Origin: Paenibacillus glacialis
Lineage (GTDB): Bacteria; Bacillota; Bacilli; Paenibacillales; Paenibacillaceae
Direction of reading: 5' to 3'
Length of the DNA stretch: 64,000 bases
Assembly: GCF_001637205.1 (NCBI RefSeq)
Contig: NZ_LVJH01000074.1
Location: 172,454-236,453 of the forward strand
The notes under the pieces are model-generated. The model made no database searches, was not told the DNA's origin, and saw nothing but the letters and a program-made list of their open reading frames with translations. This document shows positions 33,166 through 41,880 of the stretch, in pieces (position 1 is the stretch's first letter; each line of letters begins with the position of its first letter). The translations under genes and the position numbers were made by a program.

Positions 33166-35382
33166 TTATTTTATATACCGTTGGCTCTTAAGGTAATCTA
33201 AAACTTCTTCTTGATAAATAAATATGATTTTCTTCCCTCCGACTTCAACCACATAATCCCATTCATACATTATTTGAATTATAGTATTATTACTTTTGAA
33301 TTCAATAAACTTAAGGTAATCTACTCCCCTAGAATCAATATATGGTGGTATATAATTATTTTTCTTCAATTCCAAATATAAAGCATAAGTGTAATACTCT
33401 TTGCAATACCCACCTGTTGTAGAAGAATTTAACAAAAGGATGTCCCTATTGCTTTTCATGCGTATATACTTATTTGCTCCGCACCCCTCTTCTATTAAGT
33501 ATGGATATTTAATAAAGTATTTTCTCCAATCGTCCACATTACTGTTATCAATGACTTTTTGAAGACTAGCACTAATATTTTGAGTATCAATATCATCCAA
33601 TAAATTTTGAACAAAATCTCTCTTTTCATTTTCCCGCAGCAACCGTTTCCAACTTATATCTCTGTGACTATCAATCAAGAAACTACGATTCAGGTTATTA
33701 CTTAGTAAATAATCCCCTTTACATAGAAGTGCTCTTCTCCATAAATCATGATTAGCTTCCAAACCACTGTTATTAAATACAGCACTTGCTTTTTTAAAAT
33801 ACTCGATAAACTTACCATAATACTCATCGTCAATTTCTGCAGTCCAATTCAATTCTTTGTTTCCATTACGATATGCAAATAATATATTTGAAAACTTAAG
33901 AAGAAAGCTTATTTGTCCCTTAAAATATCCGTGGTTTTCAGCTTCAATAACTGCCTTTTCCCATCTATTACTTTTTAAAATTAGAACTGCTTTTATTCTT
34001 TCTTCTTCTACTTGTTCACCTAAGAAACCCAAGTCAGCATTCTTTACTTGTATTAGAAAATGAAGTATATCTGAACTTTCACTTATAATCTGAGCAATAG
34101 ATCTTATCGATCTTACAAAGTCTCTCACATTATTATATTGAGTGTATTCAGACAAATTTCTTATAACGCGAATCCAATTGTATAGCTGTTCACTATCTAT
34201 ATTCGATTGGTTTTGTTTGAAAAACTGACTTAATGCATAAAAACGTATTCTATCAGTGTACGTAATATTCGAATTTCTAATGATCTTATCAAACAATATA
34301 TTCTCGTCAATTAGCGATCGATCGATTAAATATGTTTTTATTTTATTTCCATCGCTGTTATACAGGCTATCCAACATAATAGTAATATCATGAATAACAT
34401 TACTATCAAAACTAGCGAATTCATTATATTTAACAAATGATACATGTTTACTATATTCAATCAAGTAATTTAATCTGTTATCTAATTCATAATTCCCCAT
34501 TAATGCATAGTTATTTATTACCATTGCCCTAATGAAATTCATTATTTGATCATCAAAAAGATTACTTATCGGATCTCTATAGCACCAAAACAAATCTGTC
34601 CATTTACTATCAATATTATTTGCATATTCTTTCGTGAACCCTTTTATCAACTCAGATTTTTCTTCTTTCTCAGTCAGTAATTGTTCAAATTTAGCTTTAA
34701 AATTTTCAAAACTAGTTAATGCTTTTCCCCTTGCATTCATTTTAATATACAGACTATCCTCCAAACCGAAATTTTCCAATTTTATAAACTGGAATGAAAC
34801 CAGATTGCTATCTGAATTAGTTAGCTTTGTAAAAAGTAGGTCAGAATATTTGAACCTCTCATGAATGGCATCTATCATAACCAACATTGATTTTATGGTG
34901 GGGTCTCTTTTCCATGAAATGAAAAACCAAGGAGCATTCTTAATTTGACTACTCACAGGAAAAAGTTTATCAAGCTCTACTGTATCAATCTTTACACTTT
35001 CATCATTCACTAATGCATTACAGAATTCTCTGGAACTTGTTCGCGTCTCATAAGAAAAATTAATTAAAAATCGACTTGCTTCTTGCCTTTTCCCTTCTTT
35101 TACAGCTAAATACCAATGTAAGAGGAATAAGGTTGTTAGTCTTTGTTGTCCATCAAGCGGAATAAAGACTTCATTATCTTGTAAATTGCCATATACAAAA
35201 TCCAAGTCCAGATGTTTATCTTGAATTAATGCATCATATAAATTGTCTAAAAAACCATTTCGAATTTCCGTTATTTTATCATTCTCTCTGCCTTGAGCGT
35301 AATCTCTTTGTATAATAGGAATTTCTATCGAAAAATTGGTAATCAATTTCCAGAACGAATATGAATTTATATTATTAATCAT
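33166..35382 (-). CDS. DUF262 family protein, large, without HNH
   Basis: 738 residues. The N-terminal DUF262 (ParB-like NTPase) domain shows IPIIQRDYAQGR (21-32) and the nucleotide-binding signature IPLDGQQRLTTLFLLHWYLA (75-94). The remaining 600 residues are helical and end in a small beta-rich domain (EWDYVVEVGGKKIIFIYQ); I see no HNH or other nuclease motif. DUF262 domains power modification-dependent defence proteins such as GmrSD, BrxU and SspE. The start codon overlaps the stop of the other DUF262 gene (ATGA), so the two proteins are made together and probably act together. Confidence 0.85.
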   Translation of the reverse strand: MINNINSYSFWKLITNFSIEIPIIQRDYAQGRENDKITEIRNGFLDNLYDALIQDKHLDLDFVYGNLQDNEVFIPLDGQQRLTTLFLLHWYLAVKEGKRQEASRFLINFSYETRTSSREFCNALVNDESVKIDTVELDKLFPVSSQIKNAPWFFISWKRDPTIKSMLVMIDAIHERFKYSDLLFTKLTNSDSNLVSFQFIKLENFGLEDSLYIKMNARGKALTSFENFKAKFEQLLTEKEEKSELIKGFTKEYANNIDSKWTDLFWCYRDPISNLFDDQIMNFIRAMVINNYALMGNYELDNRLNYLIEYSKHVSFVKYNEFASFDSNVIHDITIMLDSLYNSDGNKIKTYLIDRSLIDENILFDKIIRNSNITYTDRIRFYALSQFFKQNQSNIDSEQLYNWIRVIRNLSEYTQYNNVRDFVRSIRSIAQIISESSDILHFLIQVKNADLGFLGEQVEEERIKAVLILKSNRWEKAVIEAENHGYFKGQISFLLKFSNILFAYRNGNKELNWTAEIDDEYYGKFIEYFKKASAVFNNSGLEANHDLWRRALLCKGDYLLSNNLNRSFLIDSHRDISWKRLLRENEKRDFVQNLLDDIDTQNISASLQKVIDNSNVDDWRKYFIKYPYLIEEGCGANKYIRMKSNRDILLLNSSTTGGYCKEYYTYALYLELKKNNYIPPYIDSRGVDYLKFIEFKSNNTIIQIMYEWDYVVEVGGKKIIFIYQEEVLDYLKSQRYIK

Positions 35383-37139
35383 TGTTCACCTCTCTTTTGC
35401 TCAGGTAAATAACCCCTCAAAACTTCGATAATTGCATGGACATAGTCCTTCCTGTCATCTTTTCCCCAAAAGGTCATTTGCTCAATATCTTCACTATAAT
35501 ACTTTAAAAAAACATTTTTCGTGCACAATGGTATAAATGTTCCTGCTTTATCCTTAGCTAATATAGTCTTTCTTTTTATTGGAAAAATAGCATTTTTATA
35601 TGAACGATTTGTTGCTGCATCAAGCAAAGTCAGATTTGAAATGTCGTTACTATCTTCGCTCTCTCCATATTGTTTCAGTACATCCATATATATTTCTTCA
35701 AATTCTTTATCATCTATAACTGCTCCATTTCCTATGATGATCTTAATTCTTTTAACTAATTCCACATCATCTACTTCATCCACAACTGCTCTTAGCCAAT
35801 CTATTCGATATTTTCCCTCATTCGGCATTTCGGAATGAACTGCGTGAATATGCTCAATATCCCATTTCTCAATCTTATATCTTGCGAAGGGAAACCGTAA
35901 GTTTGATTTATCGTTTGACTGTATTGAGATAATATTAAATAACAAAAGGATGTTTTTTATAACTCTTCTGTGCGTTTCATAGTTTAAATCTTCTATTGTC
36001 AGATTCCTATTAAAAGATCCTCTAATACTCTCTTTCAGAAATTCTCTCATCTGAATTTTTGTCATTTTTTCAGTAGCGGCTTTAATCAATTCTATGGCAG
36101 TTCCCGATGACACAATATATCCTACTAAGTGATACAGCTCTCTATCTGAATACCATTCTTCAAAAGTCATGTAAAATCTCTTAATAGATAACCACAGGCT
36201 ATCAATTGGTGATATTGAATGATTATTTTTCTCCTCTTCTTCTTTAAATAACTGACTGAATACTAAAAAGGAGTGAAACTCATTATTTTCTTTCTTTATT
36301 TTCTTCTCAGCAGACCAAGCTTTATTAATCTGTTGTGACATCATGTCAAATATGAATTCAATTCGTGTTTCATAATCCTTATCTCCATTATTTAAAAAAA
36401 ACCACAAATCATTATTTTGAAGTGAATATTCCATTCTATCCCATTCATTTGCAATTTCTAACTGTTTCAATCGAATTTTATCAATATTCGTATGATCTCC
36501 GAAGTTATCCTTCTTTAGAAATAAAGCTTTAATCAACTCAGCATTAGTTAATGGTATTTTACCTAGATTAATTCTTGTGAAAATATCAATTGCATTTGTA
36601 TTATCGTTAATTTGATACCATATGACTTTTGTTTGATTTCTAAGTTTTTCATATATCCCTATTCCAGCAGTAGTTTCATCATCTTTTGACTCAAACCATT
36701 CTTTCACAAAATTAAAAGCTGAATAAATATGAAAATAATCTATATTGTTATCTTTCAGATTAGGATCCATATTCATTAAAAAGTTTCTACTATCTGGTCG
36801 TGTTTCATATTCTATTGAAAAGGATATGTCTACTTTAGGAAGAAGATTTATTTTTATGTATGACATGATGATATATATTGTTGTTAATCTCTGTTGACCA
36901 TCAATTACTTCCCACTTGTCTTTATTATTCACCTGTATTGGCTTTACAACAATCGGTTGCAAGCAATAAAACTCATCAATACTAGGGTTTTTTTGATAAA
37001 ATTCCCAAATATCTGTTAACAGGTCTGTGACCTGTTGTCTATTCCATCTATATCCTCGTTGATACGAAGGAATATAAAACTCGTATCTTGACTTAAGTAA
37101 ATCATTTATAGTTTTTAAGTCAATTATGTTTCTTATCAT
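35379..37139 (-). CDS. DUF262-DUF1524 (GmrSD-like) nuclease
   Basis: About 586 residues. The DUF262 domain has FYIPSYQRGYRWNR and VIDGQQRLTTIY (Asp80 in this numbering). The C-terminal DUF1524 HNH-type domain shows WDIEHIHA (about 427-434) and NLTLLDAATNRSYKNAIFP (about 502-520), which carry the metal-binding His and Asn residues. GmrSD-type enzymes cleave modified phage DNA using NTP. ATG 37139 follows AAGGTGG; the frame extends 12 codons further but into sequence left by the neighbouring IS relic. Confidence 0.88.
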   Translation of the reverse strand: MIRNIIDLKTINDLLKSRYEFYIPSYQRGYRWNRQQVTDLLTDIWEFYQKNPSIDEFYCLQPIVVKPIQVNNKDKWEVIDGQQRLTTIYIIMSYIKINLLPKVDISFSIEYETRPDSRNFLMNMDPNLKDNNIDYFHIYSAFNFVKEWFESKDDETTAGIGIYEKLRNQTKVIWYQINDNTNAIDIFTRINLGKIPLTNAELIKALFLKKDNFGDHTNIDKIRLKQLEIANEWDRMEYSLQNNDLWFFLNNGDKDYETRIEFIFDMMSQQINKAWSAEKKIKKENNEFHSFLVFSQLFKEEEEKNNHSISPIDSLWLSIKRFYMTFEEWYSDRELYHLVGYIVSSGTAIELIKAATEKMTKIQMREFLKESIRGSFNRNLTIEDLNYETHRRVIKNILLLFNIISIQSNDKSNLRFPFARYKIEKWDIEHIHAVHSEMPNEGKYRIDWLRAVVDEVDDVELVKRIKIIIGNGAVIDDKEFEEIYMDVLKQYGESEDSNDISNLTLLDAATNRSYKNAIFPIKRKTILAKDKAGTFIPLCTKNVFLKYYSEDIEQMTFWGKDDRKDYVHAIIEVLRGYLPEQKRGEQ

Positions 37140-37186
37140 AAGATCCACCTTCCCCTTATTGATCAATTGTTGCAAATAACGAGTTA

Positions 37187-38049
37187 TTAAATGTCGAAAA
37201 AACGAGCCACATGAAAAGTTATTTCTTGATCAGCTATACTCATCTGGACAGAAGATGTCATAAGTGCTGCGAACAATTGATTAAATACGGCATTCTTTGT
37301 CGTACCAAAAAGAACAGAGACATTTAAGTTTTTCTTAATCCATCTAAAGAACACTTCGATGCCCCAACGTGCCTTGTACATGTCAGCGATTTATTCGGCC
37401 GATACATGCATAAGATTGGTGATAACACGAATCTCATTTTGATTGTTATCCTGGAACATCGCCTCACGGTGACGAAGTTCTGACTGTGACACTGCGGTGT
37501 TCCTAGGTAGCATGTGATATCTTTCGTTATATTCGAGTCTTCAACGGATTGTCATTTTAACGAATGAGGCTTTACAAACATGACATTTTCTTTAATACGA
37601 GTAACAAGATACTTTTGTTATCTAGCATATTGATCAAATCGTTTGATATTTCCGTAAGCACGGTCTTGAACAAGGATGTAGTTCTTGTCCGCAAGTTTAT
37701 CGCCAATCGGGCCATCGTAGACTTTAGCGTTTGTTTCAATAACTCGAACGGGTTGCTCCGTGGTAGTGCTAAGTGCAACATGAAGTTTAATACCTGCCCG
37801 TTGACCGTGAAAAAGGGCCCAAAGAAGACGACTTTTGCCTACCGTAATCGTTGTAGAATATACTAATAATAGATCTTTTGGGATACGAAGACGGTGTCTT
37901 GTCGGTAGTCGATTACATCTTGACAGAAGTAAATGAAATAGTTGCTTGAACAACTCATAAGGTACATCACTAGCATTCGTGGAAAAGGTTGAATAATCAA
38001 TATTACGAAGGCCACAGAGGGAGTTCCAACCAGTTTGACATTTTTCCAT
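37187..38049 (-). pseudogene. IS4-family transposase relic
   Basis: Two blocks survive. 37618-38049 encodes FPKELL-like RIPKDLLLVYSTTITVGKSR, where the first catalytic Asp of the usual DSTT motif is Tyr, then DGPIGDKLADKNYILVQDRA with the second Asp. 37187-37381 encodes YKARWGIEVFFRWIK, the Y-R-E-K signature. Frameshifts and stops separate them, and the first 70 or so residues are missing. It lies exactly between the PD-(D/E)XK gene (stop at 38053) and the DUF262 gene. Confidence 0.85.
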
Positions 38050-38052
38050 ATA

Positions 38053-39057
38053 TCATTTAGATAAAACAATAATTCCATCTATACCTACTGAAGTTTTATC
38101 GTTATCATGATGATCCTTTAATTTCAGTTCAAGATTATCAAGCATTTTATTAATAGTCTGATTTAGCCCCGTGACTGTTTCCATAGTTATTTGCTGCTCT
38201 AGGCTCACTTTTGATTCTAATAACTTATATATATCTTCAATAACACCGATAGAGAAGTCAAACTTCTTTAATTCTATCACTCTAAATTCAAGTCCTAAAA
38301 CTTCAATAATATCAGATGATTCTTCTTTAATAATTTTTATTAAATTCGAATAATATTTATATATTAGTTCATCTCCATTAACTTTAATAATCTTTTGTTC
38401 TCCATCAATTGGATCAATCACATGTTGAGTGACTTCTCTATTCATATTTGGATGTGTAGCTATGATTAGTTTATTTAAATTAGAGCTTATCTGATTAAAA
38501 GTAACATTCCCCTTTCCAGATGCAGTATAATCTATTTGTGTTACTGCTCCTAATTGACTCTCTGCTTTTGTGACATTTCCATTATCGAAATAATCACTTT
38601 TTTTTGTAGATCCTTTTGCTTCAACTAAATATGACACCATTGTTCTATTATTTAACCCCCATAAATCAGGATTCTTATTATCCCCAGGTAAAGAAGTAGC
38701 TAATATGCTTCGATTCTTCAAATGTTCTAGATGTCTAACTCCATAATGACTCTGCATATAAATTTGAGCAAACACCATGCCTAAAAAATAAGCAACAGTG
38801 ACCTTCTCACTAGTTTCCAATAAATATGTATTTTTAATCTCAAACGAAGTAGGATTATAATCTACAAACCCAATAACGGTAGACAACTTCCATTCAATAA
38901 CTTCTTTAGGAAGCATTAAATTACTTTTAGGAGCCAACCCTACAATTAGCGCCCCACGAAGTAAAGTAAGTTTATTAGAATAATAATTACCACTTAAAGA
39001 TACATTCCTTCTCATATAATCTGAAACGCTAGCATAGAAATTGTAATTAATCGTCAA
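38053..39057 (-). CDS. Predicted PD-(D/E)XK nuclease-like protein
   Basis: 334 residues, soluble. The segment PDLWGLNNRTMVSYLVEAKG places Asp131, Glu146 and Lys148 in a D-x14-E-x-K pattern on two beta strands, as expected for a PD-(D/E)XK nuclease core. Following residues (TKAESQLGAVTQI) give the usual helix with Gln. The N-terminal 110 residues are of unknown fold and the C-terminus is a coiled coil. The start is TTG after AGGAGGTC at 6 nt. Before the IS4 insertion it was probably the first gene of an operon with the two DUF262 genes. Function is inferred from motif and context. Confidence 0.65.
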   Translation of the reverse strand: MTINYNFYASVSDYMRRNVSLSGNYYSNKLTLLRGALIVGLAPKSNLMLPKEVIEWKLSTVIGFVDYNPTSFEIKNTYLLETSEKVTVAYFLGMVFAQIYMQSHYGVRHLEHLKNRSILATSLPGDNKNPDLWGLNNRTMVSYLVEAKGSTKKSDYFDNGNVTKAESQLGAVTQIDYTASGKGNVTFNQISSNLNKLIIATHPNMNREVTQHVIDPIDGEQKIIKVNGDELIYKYYSNLIKIIKEESSDIIEVLGLEFRVIELKKFDFSIGVIEDIYKLLESKVSLEQQITMETVTGLNQTINKMLDNLELKLKDHHDNDKTSVGIDGIIVLSK

Positions 39058-39159
39058 AAAAAGACCTCCTAGTTATCAAAAAAATATCAGGTACTCTAAG
39101 GATATCAAACAAATAGAATCCCTGCCGTAGTATTTTCTTAAAAACATTAAAATAAGTAA

Positions 39160-39315
39160 CTGGCAGTTACTTACGCCGCTCTGGAAGACTTCAAAATATT
39201 AGCTCGGCTCAAGAATATTAATGCTACTTCTTATCGCACTGATCAAAAAGGAACAATAACTACTAATAGTGACGGCCGTAATATAACATTGACGTCAACC
39301 AAGAGAGCAATATAA
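39160..39315 (+). pseudogene. ComEC-like metallo-beta-lactamase C-terminal fragment
   Basis: The frame ends LARLKNINATSYRTDQKGTI followed by TTNSDGRNITLTSTKRAI and a stop. The 'YRTDxxGTIxxxSDGxxI' ending is typical of ComEC/Rec2-related MBL-fold proteins. Only the last 51 residues remain. Confidence 0.6.
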
Positions 39316-39533
39316 ATGAGAAAAGGGATCCTTGATCGTTTCGAGGGCGAATACGCTGCTATGGAATTAATCAGGCTAAACAGAGGACATTTTAAAATCC
39401 CTTTTTCCAAAAGTTTTTAAATCAGGTGATACAATTGTATTTAACAAAAACTTGATCACAGTAGATTTTAGAGAAACGGTAGCTCTTAAATGAAATTAAT
39501 AATTTAATTGATGACTTTTCCTGGGAAGAGTAG
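39316..39533 (+). pseudogene. DUF3006 protein, frameshifted
   Basis: MRKGILDRFEGEYAAMELIR starts directly after the ComEC-like stop, and after a frameshift SGDTIVFNKNLITVDFRE and EINNLIDDFSWEE follow. This is the DUF3006 pattern (GxLDRFEGxxAVIE... ITVD...). DUF3006 genes commonly follow ComEC-like genes, which supports both relic calls. A stop also interrupts the end. Confidence 0.7.
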
Positions 39534-39937
39534 CCATACGTCTGAATTGTTCATATGAAATTCATCATGTATAAACCAAACATGAAAAATATTTAAGTAG
39601 GTTGGTGGGATAACCGGTAATATGAATATTAGAAATGAACTTTATATAGCTGAGACTAGTAGTCAAAGGATAACTGTAAGCTCAGTGGTGGCGAAACTAT
39701 AAGCGGAGTAACAGAAGTATCGACCGATTCTGAACGTACCAAGATACATGCATCAGATGCTTCAGTGTGGGTTCCTTAGGAAGATGTAGATCATGTATCG
39801 CGAGTGATTCATTTGTTTCATTAAACAGAAAGTTATATTGGAGTTAATCCTTTGAGTCTGTAAAATAGATGTGTAAACTTCTAAACCCATTCTAATTGTA
39901 ATATACGAAAGGTAGTGGAGAACACATGTGATTATAG
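39534..39937. other. Decayed region
   Basis: No gene supported. One open stretch (39693-39779) reads ETISGVTEVSTDSERTKIHA then SDASVWVP and stops; it may be a protein relic, family unknown. Confidence 0.4.
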
Positions 39938-40228
39938 ATGAAACAGCAGCTTTGAGAGTTCATTGAAGAGAACAATTTGGTATCTGCAGAGGATTCTCAA
40001 AATGCATTGAAAGAGTTATTCGATGAGACGTTGCAAGAAGGGCTAGAAGATGAGATGGATGCTCATTTGGGCTACCAGAAGCACGACATACAGAATATAA
40101 GCAGACAACGAATAGCCGTAAAGGCAAGAACCTTCTTAGAACATGCGACAATGGGCGCAAACCATCCAAAGAAAAACAATATGAATGAACAGCCTCCCAA
40201 TGAAGTGCAACTCTTCGATTGGGACTAA
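39938..40228 (+). pseudogene. IS256-family transposase N-terminal relic
   Basis: From ATG 39938 the frame reads MKQQL, stop, EFIEENNLVSAEDSQNALKE then LFDETLQEGLEDEMDAHLGY. This is the start of a mutator/IS256 transposase (ALKxLFxETLQExLExEMxxHLGY). A frameshift follows (alternative frame KQTTNSRKGKN) and the catalytic domain is gone. Confidence 0.8.
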
Positions 40229-40403
40229 TTGCTTCTGTTTCCCTTGCAATTTATAAGCCGTGAAAGGCATGCTCTATTTTGGTGCATTCCCTCACAAAGC
40301 ACCTACGGGTGTCTTCTTTTTTCTGCCTATTGGTCAACTTTCAGGTTAGCAAGGTGATAAACCTATATTTATGTTTTAATGATCATACAGTCAGAAACAA
40401 AGC

Positions 40404-40598
40404 TCATTTCTCATTAGCGTTTACATTGTTATTCGATGTCCGTAACCACTCTTCTATAGTTTCTTTATAAAAGATAACTCTTCTTCGGATTCTTAGATGT
40501 GGTATTTGCCTTTCTCGTACCATTGTATACACGGTGTCTGTAGAAATTCCTAGTAATTCCGAAAGCTCAATCACGGTGTATGTTACTTTACCCTGCAT
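40404..40598 (-). CDS. Excisionase/AlpA-like DNA-binding protein
   Basis: 64 residues, one winged helix of the MerR/excisionase (HTH_17) type: YTVIELSELLGISTDTVYTM then RERQIPHLRIRRRVIFYKE. Such proteins act as excision directionality factors or small regulators in mobile elements. It is transcribed away from the tyrosine recombinase trio and could direct excision of that element (inference). A terminator hairpin lies upstream at 40632-40670. Confidence 0.85.
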   Translation of the reverse strand: MQGKVTYTVIELSELLGISTDTVYTMVRERQIPHLRIRRRVIFYKETIEEWLRTSNNNVNANEK

Positions 40599-40631
40599 TT
40601 AGGAACTCCTCCATTCACAAAATCATAAACA

Positions 40632-40670
40632 AAAAAAGACAAACCATTATATTATAGGTTTGCCTTTTTT
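40632..40670. terminator. Bidirectional terminator
   Basis: AAAAAAGACAAACC pairs with GGTTTGCCTTTTTT around an AT-rich loop. It separates the excisionase gene from the regulator gene. Confidence 0.75.
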
Positions 40671-40680
40671 CTATTTCCTA

Positions 40681-40709
40681 TATCTATGCTACGAATCCGT
40701 AGCTAGATA
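40681..40709. promoter_or_regulatory. Palindrome with GCTACG/CGTAGC arms, copy A
   Basis: TATCTATGCTACGAATCCGT followed by AGCTAGATA: arms of about 12 bp with one bulged base. A related palindrome lies upstream of the regulator gene at 41623-41640, so both may be binding sites for its product or for the recombinases. Confidence 0.5.
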
Positions 40710-40713
40710 TCAC

Positions 40714-41574
40714 TTATTTTTGAAATTCAATTGGAAGTTCCACCATTTCTGAATATAAAGTCACGTTAACCCGATTTGAAATAACAGTTTCTTCATATCC
40801 ATAATTGCAATCAAAAAGTTCAAGTATTTTACTCATAATAAATAATTCTTGCCCCGTGATTACATTATTAAGAATTTCGATCATGAATCCTCCAGAGTTA
40901 ATCTCTAATCGAAGGTTTAAAGTGACCCCCTGCTCTTTTAATACAACGCATTTCACAACATGCTTATTCATATCCTCATCATTAATGTTTTGAAGGATTT
41001 TTATGAATTCAGTCTTTGATAAGATTCTATTTGGAATCATCTTTATATAACCAATATCCCATTCATCATCTGGGTTCTCATCTAAAAGCCAACTAATTGG
41101 AACTCTGCATAACAGTGCAATACAGGCCAAAAAAATAGAGTTATAGCCCAGTTTTGCGTTGTCTTTTACAAAGGCAGATAGCTGCGTTGGATTAATACCA
41201 AAGCAATCGCGAATATCTCTCCAAGTCATACCCGTTGAGGCCATATTTAACAGCACTTTTCTTCGTGTTTTTACGGATAGACTACGTAAAAACAAATTAA
41301 ATTTTTTGATATCCTTTTTAATTTCCGGTATTTCATACCAAAAATCTTCCCGATCTATTAAATGACTGTTTGTATATTGCTCTTCAATTAGTATTTGAAG
41401 ATATCGTTTACTGATTCTTTTGAACTCTAACCCGGACAGGATTTCCTGACTCTTATCAAACCAAGTTTTATATTTTTCTTCAATTTCTTCAGTTAATTTG
41501 CCTGTAATAAAATCTTCATAATATCTCATGTGCTGGGGCTTTCTATAACTCTCACCAGATCTTGGCTTATACAT
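40714..41574 (-). CDS. Cro/C1-like regulator of the recombinase element
   Basis: About 286 residues. A helix-turn-helix of the Xre kind is visible in the middle: TRRKVLLNMASTGMTWRDIR, then FGINPTQLSAFVKDNAKLGY and LCRVPISWLLDE. An N-terminal helical region (about 110 residues) and a C-terminal beta-rich domain flank it; neither is recognised. ATG 41574 follows GGTGA. The gene points away from the recombinase trio, and the palindromes on either side of it share GCTACRAAT-GTAGC. Confidence 0.6.
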   Translation of the reverse strand: MYKPRSGESYRKPQHMRYYEDFITGKLTEEIEEKYKTWFDKSQEILSGLEFKRISKRYLQILIEEQYTNSHLIDREDFWYEIPEIKKDIKKFNLFLRSLSVKTRRKVLLNMASTGMTWRDIRDCFGINPTQLSAFVKDNAKLGYNSIFLACIALLCRVPISWLLDENPDDEWDIGYIKMIPNRILSKTEFIKILQNINDEDMNKHVVKCVVLKEQGVTLNLRLEINSGGFMIEILNNVITGQELFIMSKILELFDCNYGYEETVISNRVNVTLYSEMVELPIEFQK

Positions 41575-41622
41575 TGCAATCACCAAGATTAGCGTAATTC
41601 ACTTTGCTTCCGATTAGAATGT

Positions 41623-41640
41623 TGCTACAAATTCGTAGCA
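41623..41640. promoter_or_regulatory. Palindrome TGCTAC-N6-GTAGCA, copy B
   Basis: TGCTACAAATTCGTAGCA lies 49 bp before the regulator start and resembles copy A in inverted orientation. It is a candidate operator controlling the regulator and the divergent recombinase operon. Confidence 0.5.
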
Positions 41641-41880
41641 TAGGTTTTTCTTAATCAGACAAGGTTATTACTAATAACAAGATATTTCAAAACTCTTGTT
41701 CTGGTTAACAATTTTACGTGTTTAATAAAATACTTGAGGTTATAGGGAATCGCTTTTTTAAAGATATACCTAAAAATATAAAGACGGGCATCAGTCTTCA
41801 CAATATCCCCTCCTTTCCTAAAACCCAAACTATATAAAAAACGTAAATTGTAATTTATTCAATACAAAGGAGAAATACAA

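Noticed and set aside
39977..40228. Stand-alone 83-residue protein
   Set aside because: The sequence is the IS256 transposase N-terminus between an in-frame stop and a frameshift.
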